NCBI GenBank assembly: GCA_946902985.2
Contig: OX336389.2
Location: 128,871,572 to 128,935,571, forward strand
Length of the DNA: 64,000 bases
From: Meconema thalassinum
Lineage: Eukaryota; Arthropoda; Insecta; Orthoptera; Tettigoniidae
Reading direction: 5' to 3'
Below the pieces are notes generated by a model that had not been told where the DNA came from, ran no database searches, and saw nothing but the letters and a program-made list of their open reading frames with translations. The translations under genes were made by a program, and so were the position numbers. Shown here one piece after another: positions 55,118-64,000 of this stretch (the stretch's first letter is position 1; the number at the start of each line of letters is the position of its first letter).

Positions 55118-55169
55118 TAATTAAGACACTCGTTTCGCTCGTTTTATAAACATACTCGTGTCTTAATTA
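55118..55169. repeat. Inverted repeat with 12-bp arms
   Basis: TAATTAAGACAC (55118-55129) and GTGTCTTAATTA (55158-55169) are perfect complements around a 28-base loop rich in TCGTTTCGCTCG. It resembles the end hairpin of some unclassified repeats. A second dyad, TTATGTTCGA with TCGAACATAA, lies at about 55046-55088. Confidence 0.7.
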
Positions 55170-55724
55170 TTGCCAATATAGGCTCGTTGCATAATGTACT
55201 AATGTAACACACACGACCTATAATATTACACTACATGAATTTACTTTATCAATTTTGGTTTATTTTAGGTCATTTTTCCCATATAGGCTACATAGAACAA
55301 TAAAGAAATTGACGCATCCCTTGAGACGTTAAATGTATGTAGCCTAGGTCAACTTCGGTTCTGTTCGGCTTTGTACAGTCAGGATGCGTTTTGCAACACT
55401 GCCCGTAGTTTCTCACTCATTGTGTCAATCGCTCCCACTGTAGGCTACACTCGACAGTGGTCCCCTTCCCCGGCTCTCCCCTTCTCGTGACATGCACTTG
55501 AAGAAAAAAACACTATGAAATTATAAGCACACGACACGCTCCCACATAGTGCAGTGGGACAGCTGAAGGCTACAAAATTCGTGCCTACCATAACAACTAA
55601 GGTTTGAATACCGGCGTGAATGATTTATTTCCCCGAATTAAAACACCATGATGACGTCAGGCAACGAACACATTCCCAATCCACACGAGCTGTAATGTAA
55701 TAGTAATAATAATAATAATAATAA
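55170..55724. other. Unassigned stretch
   Basis: No gene seen. An AAT run lies at 55701-55723. Micro-motifs TAGGCTA/TAGCCTA occur at 55284, 55340 and 55441. Confidence 0.35.
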
Positions 55725-56470
55725 CTTAAATTTAAGTGAAATTTAAGTATCTTGGGGAATGGATAGACCCTACAATGTCCGAAAACGACGCTTTTGCGTC
55801 ACGCCTTAATAAAATTGAAATGGCTTACCATCTAACTAAGAATGTGTACAACTAAAGATCTATATCCCTGAATGCAAAACTGAAGCACTACTACACGGTC
55901 ATCCGGCCAGAAGCTTTGTATGCAGCGGAATGTCTCTCCATGAATAGAAAAGGCATAATGGAAAAACTGGAGACCAAGGAAAGGAAGATATTGAGGAAAA
56001 TCCTGGGTCCAGTCAAAGGACACGGCGAGTTCCGAAGACGCCACAACCAAGAGTTGTAGGCTACACTCACGTAGAGAAAATAACTGACGTGATGAGGAAA
56101 AGGAGGATTTCTTTTTATGGACATATAACCCGAATGAAATCAACACGGCCATCCAACAGAAATTTTGCTTTTCTCCGTGAGAAAAAGACAAAGGGGGCCT
56201 GGTTCAGTGATGTAGAGAAAGATCTGTTGGAGACTGGGATAACACGTGGAGATATCCAGGAGCGTGGCCCACTTAGGGAAAAACTTCAGAAACATCGGAG
56301 TTTTCAACTTAAGCCGAAGCTAAAAAAAACGGGAAGGTGTGGACGACAGAGAGAAAGGTGCAACATCGATTGCGAATGAAGGAGTACTGGGCCAGCATTA
56401 AAATGCAGAAAAAACAGTTGACATGACGTGGTCCTTAGTTGGCCGCAACGAAGGAAGAAGAAGAATAATA
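55725..56470 (+). pseudogene. LINE 3' coding remnant
   Basis: It belongs to the same family as 50935-52480. Plus-strand frames give FKYLGEWIDPTMSEN, RKILGPVKG and DVMRKRRISFYGHITRMKS, with stops and shifts, then a 3' end with GAAGAAGAAGAATAATAAT. The interruption near 56057 contains TAGGCTA. No reverse transcriptase remains. Confidence 0.75.
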
Positions 56471-56525
56471 ATATAGGTATTACGTCCCTTTTAACTACTA
56501 TGGCTGTTAGAGGCGCCAGGTTACC
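56463..56525 (-). repeat. SINE family A, copy 6 (3' fragment)
   Basis: GGTATTACGTCCCTTTTAAC and GGCTGTTAGAGGCGCCAGG correspond to the reversed family-A end. Confidence 0.7.
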
Positions 56526-56909
56526 AACAAGTTGTTCAAGCCAATGGATACAGGACGAGTCATGTCTAAAACAGCCCTTACCAGGGCAAATAATAATCAC
56601 AAGCACATTACCACTAGGGTTGCCGGATATTCCGTCTTTCTTGCATTGTCCCGCGTTCCGTTTTAATCTTTAACGGAACGCCAAATATTCCGTTCTTTTT
56701 GTTAATTTGATAATATAGACTATTCAATTTCGCACCAATTTTCAAATGTCCCGCTTAAGAATTGATTGTAATATCAAGCTTGTTTTCTGGTGGTACAGGG
56801 GCAAGTTTGAAAGAGAAAATGATTTCTATGTCTGTATCAGATAGATGGGTACATGTTATAGATTTATTAGGGGCAACAAAATGAAGGAATATCTTAGTCC
56901 TTGTGAAGT

Positions 56910-57012
56910 TAAAACTCAGAATTTCCCCCTCCAATGCTATTAAGGAGAGAGTGTTTTCTGTCATGGATATCAAATGGAGAGATGATAGAAGAAAAGCTCC
57001 ATTAGTTTGATA
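56910..57012 (+). pseudogene. hAT transposase C-terminal fragment
   Basis: The plus frame reads SNAIKERVFSVMDIKWRDDR, the conserved N-x(4-6)-ERxFSxMxxKWxxxR block of the hAT dimerisation region, followed by KAPLV and a stop. Catalytic parts are lost. Confidence 0.7.
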
Positions 57013-57094
57013 AAACATGAATTGTTCACATATTAGACTACATATTTTATGACGAAAATTGTAGTGAATTTTATCGGAAGGTACTTACAAATAA

Positions 57095-57600
57095 AAAAAA
57101 AGTGACAGTCAGTCTGAAAGACTAGACTTTGTATCATTTTAAATGCTAATAATGCTGAAAAATGCTAGAAAGGCTGGAGGCTTCTCGCTTCGCTCGAAGG
57201 CAAAGACTCTTGACAGCGTAAGCTTTAGAAGCGCACGGACGCCAACTTTGTTTTCGACTTTTTCACTGAAATCGTTACTGCTTGGCTTTTTTTTGATCAT
57301 ACATAAATTATTTTCTACAGAATCTTTCCTCGAGATATCCTTTACAGAATGGTGAAAACCGCATCAAAATCCATCCAGTGGTTCTCGAGATTACCCGTGA
57401 CATCCAAGAATCGGGGATTTTGTCTTATATTAACGAAGTAGAGATTGTCAGGGAACACATACACCAAGCAGTACTATGACGTCACACACCTCAGTGCATC
57501 TCCGTACATTTCGTCCCGTGACCGTAACGTAACGCCAGACCCCAGTATAACGACGAAGTCGACAAGATCATTTAAAATGATAAAATCTTTGCAAAGGGTC
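57095..57600 (-). repeat. Repeat J, copy 2, enclosing a Helitron fragment
   Basis: The plus strand starts GACAGTCAGTCTGAAAGACT and ends GATCATTTAAAATGATAAAA, the reverse of 58155-58455. The outer parts match copy 3 closely; the middle is replaced or interrupted by Helitron sequence (57216-57444). Confidence 0.6.
57216..57444 (-). mobile_element. Helitron fragment H4 (5' half)
   Basis: Read on the minus strand it begins TCTCTACTTCG and follows H2 (CCCCGATTCTTGGATGTCAC, GGATATCTCGAGGAAAG, GGCGTCCGTGCGCTT). The 3' half with the hairpin and CTAG end is missing. Confidence 0.85.
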
Positions 57601-57947
57601 GTTCGTAAGCTGCTGATGTCATAGGCCTATTTGATACGTATGTCAGCAATATCTAGTTTTAATTTTGTGTATTTGAATATGTAATGCTTATTTAATACAT
57701 AGGCTATGCGTATTATTTATTACAAAATTTAACAACCTTGATTAAATGATACAATGTTTTGGGACGTGTGTTCCGTTTTTCCATTCTTGAAATCTGGCAA
57801 CCCTAATTACCACACAGGTAGTGGGTTATCGCAACACTCTAAAAGTGAATGAATCAATGCGTATGGTAGGACTCAAGTTCTTATTCCCACCTTTACAGGC
57901 GGGTACGCTTCCTTGGAGCTAACTGGCACTCGCACAAGTAGGCATCG

Positions 57948-58857
57948 TAAAGCCCTGCGTGGATGCGGATATCCCCGGATAAGCACGCAGATATCCGCAA
58001 CATTTTTCGCCTTGAGGATATAGTTTCCATGGCTGTGCGGGTAGCTGATAAGCTGCGGATAATGGTATGAGTAATTTTGCGGATAGTTTTTAGAATACAA
58101 TCCGAACTTTGTAAATGTCATTACTAGGACCCGGATGTTTATGACATATCATATTTTTATCATTTTAAATGATCTTGTTGATTTTGTCGTTACGCTGGGG
58201 TCTGGCGTTACGTTACGGTGACGGGACGAAATGTACCGAGAATGCACTGAGGTGTGTGACGTCATAGCCTACTGCTTGAGCTTCTTCCTTTCCCCGCGCG
58301 CTCCGGTGAGCGTGATGTCATCCAGCCAGCTACCTCCTTTGACCTTGGTTTGAACTTGCTAACGGACTTTGAGTTCACGCAACATTTGTAGCATTTAAAA
58401 TGATATAAAGTCTAGTCTTTCAGACTGACTATCAGTCTTTTTTTACGTTATGGTTTTTCCATGACTAATGTAAGATGATAATTGAAGCCAATCTCATTCA
58501 AATTATGTCATTAGGCATAATCAACGCTCAGAACTGACAAGGGTTGCAATTCAGGCTGTATAACAATCATATTAAACATAGCACATGGCAAAGGCTACAT
58601 AGCCTAGGGAAATGACTTTCTCCTCAATTGTCTAAATGTGTTGCTTAAATACTTTATACTTTATTTAATAGTCTACGTTAAAATATTATCGTAATGTTAG
58701 TAGATTTGGAAAACAAACGTCGGGATGCGGATAAAATTTGTGCGGATGCGGCGCGGATGCAGATAACCGTCGTGGGGATGCGGGGCGGATGTGGATAACA
58801 ATCGTGCGGATGTGGGGCGGATGCATAGACCGTTTGATTTATCTGCGCAGGGCTCTA
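57948..58857. mobile_element. TIR element with GCGGAT subterminal repeats
   Basis: Left end TAAAGCCCTGCGTGGATGCG and reversed right end TAGAGCCCTGCGCAGATAAA. Sequences of the type GCGGATGCGG / GGATAAC recur near both ends, three tandem units of about 30 bp at about 58735-58830. Target duplications are unclear; hAT is plausible. Repeat J copy 3 sits inside. Confidence 0.55.
58155..58455 (+). repeat. Repeat J, copy 3
   Basis: It starts CATTTTAAATGATCTTGTTG and ends AAAGTCTAGTCTTTCAGACT plus a T-run, inverted relative to copy 2. The first 130 bp match copy 2 nearly base for base (GTCTGGCGTTACGTTACGGT). TAGCCTA at 58265 replaces TAGTA in copy 2. Confidence 0.6.
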
Positions 58858-59104
58858 GGCCTATGTTTAATAGTTAAAGGTTACTCTTGCTGTGCATGGT
58901 ACGTAGCATATAGCCGTCCTTCTCGGCGACAGTATTAATTAGTTACGCGCCCATTGGAGGTACGCTATTCGGAGTGAAAATGCTAAGACAGTTGAGATGG
59001 TGCGGTTGCACAATAGAGTAATGGGGTCTAGTTAAAAAATCATAATAAATGCCGAAACAAGTATTCGAAACCCGGGATTTCTGGTTGATATGATAACCAA
59101 GTAC

Positions 59105-59175
59105 ATTTACAAGTAGGCCGACGTTAAAAGGGGCAGATGACCTCGCTGTTCTGCGCTTTAAAACAATAACAATAC
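59105..59175 (-). repeat. Family-I fragment
   Basis: TTAAAAGGGGCAGATGACCT and TTCTGCGCTTTAAAACAATA are the reversed family-I head. Confidence 0.6.
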
Positions 59176-59497
59176 AATACCAAGGATGCTAACACTGACA
59201 TGCCATGACGTGTTTCGCAGAGAACTCCAGTTCTCTCATTTCACGGAGGTAGGCCTACTTTATTTAACCATTTCGGCAGTTTTTAGTTCATATCCTTTTT
59301 AATTCCTTATGTTATTCTCATCTGCTGACAGTTGCATTGTGTACTGACAGTCGCATTTCGTCAGCAACGTGTCGTTTAACAATAAGCGAGTTGCATCAAC
59401 GCTTTGTTGTACCGCCTCACCTGAGGACGATGATATCCGAACATGAACTTACAATTTTTCATGCGTGAATGTTAATTGTTCATCTGTACATTACATA

Positions 59498-61275
59498 CAG
59501 GGTTGGGGAAAATACTTACAAAATGTTCTTTTGATACAAAATACAATAACATGAAAATACAAGATGAAAAGTAGTATTTTATGATAATATTCTAAATAGG
59601 AAATAATTTCAGGAAAATATAGGGCCTACTTCCATTCAAGCAAGGTACAGTAGTTCAATTGAATAAATTGGAAGCATATTTTGCTAGAAGCATTTGGTAT
59701 TTTTAGCCTACTTTTCACATTTTGCAAAAATGAGGAAAAAGTTGTCTTATGAGATCGATCCGGGAAAATGTGTGTCTGTCTGTCTGTCTGTCTGTCCTTC
59801 TGTCTGTCTGTCCTTCTGTCTGTCCTTCTGTCTGTCTGTCTGTCCTTCTGTCTGTCTGTCTGTCTGGCTGTGTGTGTGTGTCCCCCCCTATCAACTCCTA
59901 AACGGCTGCAGCAATCAAAACCAAATTTAGTATGAGTAAAGATGTGCACCGGAATAGCTCACGTCCATATTTGAAAATGATGTCAGTGCTACCAACTGCT
60001 GAAAAAACGCACTAGAAATTTGAGCTCCATGTTCGATATCCTGCAAGGTATGCATGGGAGCTATTCCAAAATTGGCACACATGTAGATAATACTATTTCA
60101 GTTCAATTTCTAGGAGGACAACCATGACAGTGTTGCCAAAATAATTTTAAGCCTTCTGATAGGTCCAATGTTTAAATGCATATAACTTCTACACTATCAA
60201 CTGGATTTCAACCAAATTTTGTATGTAATATCTGTACATAAACAGATATGAATGAGCATATTCTTAAGAGCCACCAGGGCTGCCAACTGTTAATAATTGC
60301 TCTCTCTATTTTTTTAAATCCAAAATCCAATATATCAGAAAGTATGCAAGCCAACAGCTTTAAACTATGCACACGTATATTCTGACATTTTAGATTAATT
60401 TGGAGTAACTTATATACGTCAGTTCTACCAACATGATTATAAGCCTGCTGATAGTACCAATTTTTAAATACATGTAACGTCTATACTATCAGTTAGATTT
60501 CAACCAAATTTCGTATGTGCTATGTGTACCATAACAGATATGACTATAAGTAGGCCTATTGTTAAGAGCAATCAGGGCTGCCAACTGTTAATAAATGCTG
60601 TCTATATTTTTTTACCCTAATATCAATATATCAGAAAGTATGCAAGCCAACAGCTCTATACTTTGCACACGTATAGCACCTGACATTCTAGATTAATTTG
60701 GAGTAATTAATACAAGGCAGTGCTGCCAACATGATTCTATGCCTGCTGATATGTCCAATTTTAAAATACATGTAACTTCTATACTAACAAATGGATTTCA
60801 TCCAAAATTGGCACAACAATATATCATAATAATTCAGATTATTTCTGACCAGCACACGCATGGTATTGTTGGCAACATGCTTTTACGCGTGCTGATAGAT
60901 CCAGTGTCTAACTGCATGTAACGTCCATTGGACTCCAACCAAATTTTGTATTCTGTACCTTAAGAGGTGGAACTAAGAATATATTCAGTCACCAGGGCTG
61001 CCAACTGTAGTGCTCTATTAGGCTACATTATACCAGGTATATTTTGAACTAATTAGATATTTCGATATTACCAACTTAATTTCGTCATTATTCTAGATAG
61101 GTTCATATACTGTAGAATAATCATTGGCATGAAAAGTAGGCTGTATAGTTCTTCACGGAACTTCTTGTTTAATTTTAATTTAAAATACAATTTTGTATTT
61201 TTAAGTATTCAAATATTGTATTTGAATTTTGCATCGCAAATATATTTTGTGAGTAGAATATTTTTCCCAACTCTG
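59498..61275. mobile_element. hAT-type element, 1.78 kb, with internal 292-bp repeats
   Basis: Inverted ends CAGGGTTGGGGAAAATACTT (left) and CAGAGTTGGGAAAAATATTC (right, reversed). Flanking 8-mers ATTACATA (59490-59497) and ATTACACA (61276-61283) match at 7 of 8. Internally a TCTG microsatellite and a tandem repeat (anchors at 60184, 60476 and 60774) replace any transposase gene. Confidence 0.8.
59771..59880 (+). repeat. (TCTG)n / (TCCT) microsatellite
   Basis: Runs of TCTG interrupted by TCCT, ending in TGTGTGTG. It lies near the left end of the 59498-61275 element and is probably part of it. Confidence 0.9.
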
Positions 61276-62035
61276 ATTACACATCTGGCGAGATATTCAT
61301 TTACTGTTCTCCATCACAATAGTGCGTAATGTTAGATGGTCGTGTTTGTGTAACATTCACAAGAACCTACAAAAGAAATCCCTTTATCACAAAATGAAAC
61401 AGTGAAAGTCAACACAAAATGAATTTAAACGAAAACCTTTTTATTTTAATTTAACTTACCCCTTCATACGCTGAATTTTTGTTGACGTGCAATGGTTACA
61501 ATGAAGGAAACAGACTGATGGAGAATTCTCAAACAACACACAGGACAGGGTAAGAACTCGTGAAATGCCCAATGGGTGATGGATAGCTAAAACGAAGAAT
61601 GGGCTCCACAATCAGAGGGCACTGACAGAACTTCACTGTCCTCTGTATAGCTTGAAGGCGTTATGTTTACTTATTTATTTATTTATTTATTTATTTATTA
61701 ATAGGTACTGTTACAGTTATGCAAAACCTGGTGGTAACAAGATATTTACATACTGTGTATCTCAATTTCTCTCCATAATGTCTCTGTGTTCCTTGAATGC
61801 AACATTTAATTTCTTCTTGTATTTTTGCGCAGCGCGGTGTGCTTCGAATCTTCGTAATCCAAGTACACAATATTGTGCGGAGTGCGTCACACGTTTCTAG
61901 TCAGATGTTATATCATACCCAAACCCTTAGAAACAGGAAGTGCATCTCTGGTTTCAACCAACGCCTTGCCATGTCTGATAGTGGTTATTATTATTAATAA
62001 TAATATTCTTTTTATTATTATCGCATTATCATTAT
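61276..62035. other. Unassigned stretch
   Basis: No recognised gene. (ATTT)n lies at about 61664-61698 and an AAT/ATT mixture near 61986-62038. Confidence 0.4.
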
Positions 62036-62281
62036 TATTGACTGGCTGTGTGGCCCAGCGGTAACATTCTTGCCTGCTGTTCCAAAGGTTGCAGGATCGA
62101 ATCCTGGCGGAATCAGCTGGCGTTTGAGGGTGGGCAAATGCGAGGGAGCCGTGTCCGTAGATTTTTACTGGCACGTTAAAGATCCCCTTCGGAGCGAAAT
62201 TCCGGTACCCCGGCGTCTCTAAAAGCCGCAGTAGTTTAAAGGGACGAAAAACCAATTACATTATTGTTATTATTATTATAT
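62036..62281 (+). repeat. SINE family A, copy 7
   Basis: Head TTGACTGGCTGTGTGGCCCA with AGCGGTAAC, B-box GCAGGATCGAATCCTGG, body CACGTTAAAGATCCCCTTCG, and an ATT-repeat tail to 62279. Confidence 0.9.
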
Positions 62282-62291
62282 TTAGAATTAT

Positions 62292-62645
62292 TATTAAGCC
62301 TCCGTGGCTTAGCGGCAGCACACCGGTCTCTCATTGCTGGGTCCGTGGTTCAAATCCCGGTCATCCCATGTGAGATTCGTGCTGGACAATACGGAGGCAG
62401 ACAGGTTTTTCTCCGGGTACTCCGGTTTTCCCTGTCACCAATTTCATTACAGCAACACTCTCCAATATCATTTCATTTCATCTCTCATTCATTTAATCAT
62501 TGCCCCAGGAGAGTGCGACAGGCCTCGGCAGCCCGCACAGTTCCTATCCTCGCCGCTAGATGGGGGCTTCATTAATTCCATTCCCTGACCCGGTCGGTCG
62601 ACTGGAAGCAGTCTGTGGATTTTCATTTTCATTATTTATTAACAA
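62292..62645 (+). repeat. SINE family F
   Basis: tRNA-like head GCCTCCGTGGCTTAGCGGCA with GTGGTTCAAATCCCGG, a body with TTTTTCTCCGGGTACTCCGG, and an end TTTTCATTTTCATTATT. Full length by appearance; the only copy here. The pattern is widespread in insect SINEs. Confidence 0.8.
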
Positions 62646-62679
62646 TAATAATATGATATAGGCCTACTGTATATAGAGA

Positions 62680-62825
62680 GGAGCATGAAGATCTAGTGGA
62701 ATAGCTGCCAATCCTTCACACGGAAGGCCGCGGTACGAATCCGGGTAACACTGGGGTGGAACTGCACCTGAAAAATCAGATGGTGTCTGGAAGGACATCG
62801 GCCTTAAATTCCCCGGTCAATACCA
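62680..62825 (+). repeat. SINE family G (tRNA-like)
   Basis: AGATCTAGTGGAATAGCTGC and GCGGTACGAATCCGGGTAAC give tRNA-like boxes. The body has GTCTGGAAGGACATCGGCC. The only copy here. Confidence 0.5.
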
Positions 62826-63596
62826 AACTGAATCATGTTGGCTTCGACGACTCCAATTAACTGGGATAAGCTATTGAGAGAAATAAGAACAATATTATTA
62901 TTATTGATAATAACAAAATAAAAATATTTGAATCTTATATAGGGAACTATTATTATTATTATTATTACACCCTCCAGAAAGAGCTGGGTTGAACTCCGGT
63001 GAGGCACTGGAGGTCAACTACAGTAAATGTGCGGCAGAAACACTATTGTACTGTGTCACCTGCCCACATTACGTGTTCGCGCCCCACCTGGAAGAAACTG
63101 TGGAGGAGGGTTACTATGTCAAGGTCGGAGGGATGCAGGAAGTCAGTCACATTTGTGAGCCACCCGCCGCCGAGTTGTGGAGTGGGGGAGGGGGGATCGC
63201 TCGAGCAGGGGAAGGGGGGGGGGGGGGGGGGGGGGGGATCCGGCTCTCGTGGCGGGCGGTATGCATGCTACACTACTCTCGCCATGGGGCAGGTTCACCT
63301 GCAACCCAAGACGTAACACACAATGGTAGGATTGGGCTGGGACATCATTTAAAAGGAGACATAAATAGTAAAAATGCAGTGTTGCCATGTATTCAATTTT
63401 TTTGGAAGAAATTCCTTTTATTGTAGATTCGTCAAGTTTTGGATTTCCTTCCGAAATGTCCTAACTGTGTCTTTTTTTAATGTACTGAAATTAAGAAGTT
63501 GTCATTACCATATAAAAGTGTGTAGTCTGATACTGCTAAAGAAATTATTTTATTAATAATAATAGTCTAATAATAGTAAGAAAATTCATTTTTCCC
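62826..63596. other. Unassigned stretch with G-run
   Basis: It contains a long G-run at about 63209-63237 in a GC-richer patch (63150-63300) and ATT runs near 62945-62966. Overlapping frames across the G-run are not convincing genes. Confidence 0.4.
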
Positions 63597-63775
63597 CTTT
63601 TAACTACTGCGGCTTTTAGAGACGCCGGGGTGCCGGAATTTCGCCAGTAAATCTGCTGACACGGCTCTCTCGCATTTGCGCATCCTCAACTGCCAGCTCA
63701 CTGTACCAGGATTCGATCCTGCAACCCTGGGCACAGCTGGCGAGAACGCTACTGCTGAGCTACGCATCCAGCGAG
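63597..63775 (-). repeat. SINE family A, copy 8
   Basis: The plus strand reads CCTTTTAACTACTGCGGCTT, GAGACGCCGGGGTGCCGG, TTCGATCCTGCAACCCTGG, and ends with the reversed A-box region GCTGAGCTACGCATCCAGCG. Confidence 0.88.
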
Positions 63776-63836
63776 GAATTATTTTAAAATTACCTCAGGG
63801 CAGCGTCTCTGTCAAAATGTTAATTCATATGCCCCT

Positions 63837-63837
<1 letters not shown>

Positions 63838-63888
<51 letters not shown>
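63838..63888. repeat. (AAT)n microsatellite
   Basis: About 16 uninterrupted ATA/AAT units. Confidence 0.95.
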
Positions 63889-63897
63889 GTCAGTAAC

Positions 63898-64000
63898 TCA
63901 TTGTTGTTTTAACGGGCGGAACAGTGAGATCATATGCTCCTAATAATGTTATAATAATGATCATGTTAGTTAGTTACTCTATTGTGTTTTAAGGGGTGGA
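63898..64000 (+). repeat. Family-I heads, two, running off the window
   Basis: TTGTTGTTTTAACGGGCGGA near 63901 and again ATTGTGTTTTAAGGGGTGGA at 63981-64000. The second continues beyond the window. Confidence 0.6.

Larger units (their letters stand above)
56615..57805 (+). mobile_element. hAT element, 1.19 kb, perfect 8-bp TSD, with nested repeats
   Basis: Target duplications ATTACCAC lie at 56607-56614 and 57806-57813. Inverted ends are TAGGGTTGCCGGATATTCCG (left) and TAGGGTTGCCAGATTTCAAG (right, reversed). A transposase C-terminal piece lies at about 56910-57012. Repeat J copy 2 and a Helitron fragment are nested inside. Confidence 0.92.

Noticed and set aside
57948..58857. Firm hAT assignment by TSD
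   Set aside because: The flanking 8-mers (AGGCATCG and GGCCTATG) do not match; both contain micro-motif-like GGC strings that could have altered them.
59626..59949. Frames with Asp-Arg-Gln-Thr repeats
   Set aside because: Translation of the TCTG microsatellite.
62989..63426. 145-codon plus-strand frame
   Set aside because: It runs through a poly-G tract that becomes poly-Gly; no domain is seen on either side.

Overview
This is non-coding, repeat-dense DNA from a large animal nuclear genome. It is about 60 % AT by eye, has no bacterial-style operons, and is filled with tRNA-derived SINEs, Helitrons, hAT, mariner, PIF/Harbinger, piggyBac-like and Transib-like DNA transposons and LINE debris. 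The mixture and the SINE types point to an arthropod, most plausibly a polyneopteran insect such as an orthopteran; the species cannot be fixed from the window. I found no convincing host protein-coding gene, rRNA gene or CRISPR array. The only long intact reading frames are ORF1 and ORF2 of one LINE.

Layout. 0-10 kb: tRNA-derived SINEs (called here families A to I), several nested, with a hAT element carrying a broken BED finger (5780-6498). 10-15 kb: a hAT inside a SINE, a Helitron split by a PIF/Harbinger element, and a second copy of a MITE first seen at 3.1 kb. 15-19.5 kb: SINEs, an RTE-like LINE 3' fragment and a 700-bp hAT with an exact 8-bp target-site duplication (TSD). 20.4-24.6 kb: an apparently full-length two-ORF LINE of the CR1/Jockey type. 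25-32 kb: mostly unassigned sequence plus a TTAA-flanked element. 32-45 kb: Helitrons, a Transib-like element, SINEs, a minisatellite and an internally deleted mariner. 48-50 kb and 56.6-61.3 kb: nested hAT-like elements. The remainder is SINEs and microsatellites.

The most unusual signal is spread over the window. Tiny insertions of the form TA-NNN-TA (mainly TAGGCTA/TAGCCTA and the palindrome TAGGCCTA, also TACAGTA/TACTGTA) sit at TA dinucleotides. Copies of the same repeat compared within the window show them as clean 5-, 6- or 10-bp gains in one copy and absent from the sister copy. They look like transposon excision footprints or another undescribed TA-directed micro-insertion process. 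They are missing from the intact LINE. The nesting and the TSDs give a relative chronology, for example SINE-C into SINE-B, hAT into SINE-B, and Harbinger into Helitron.
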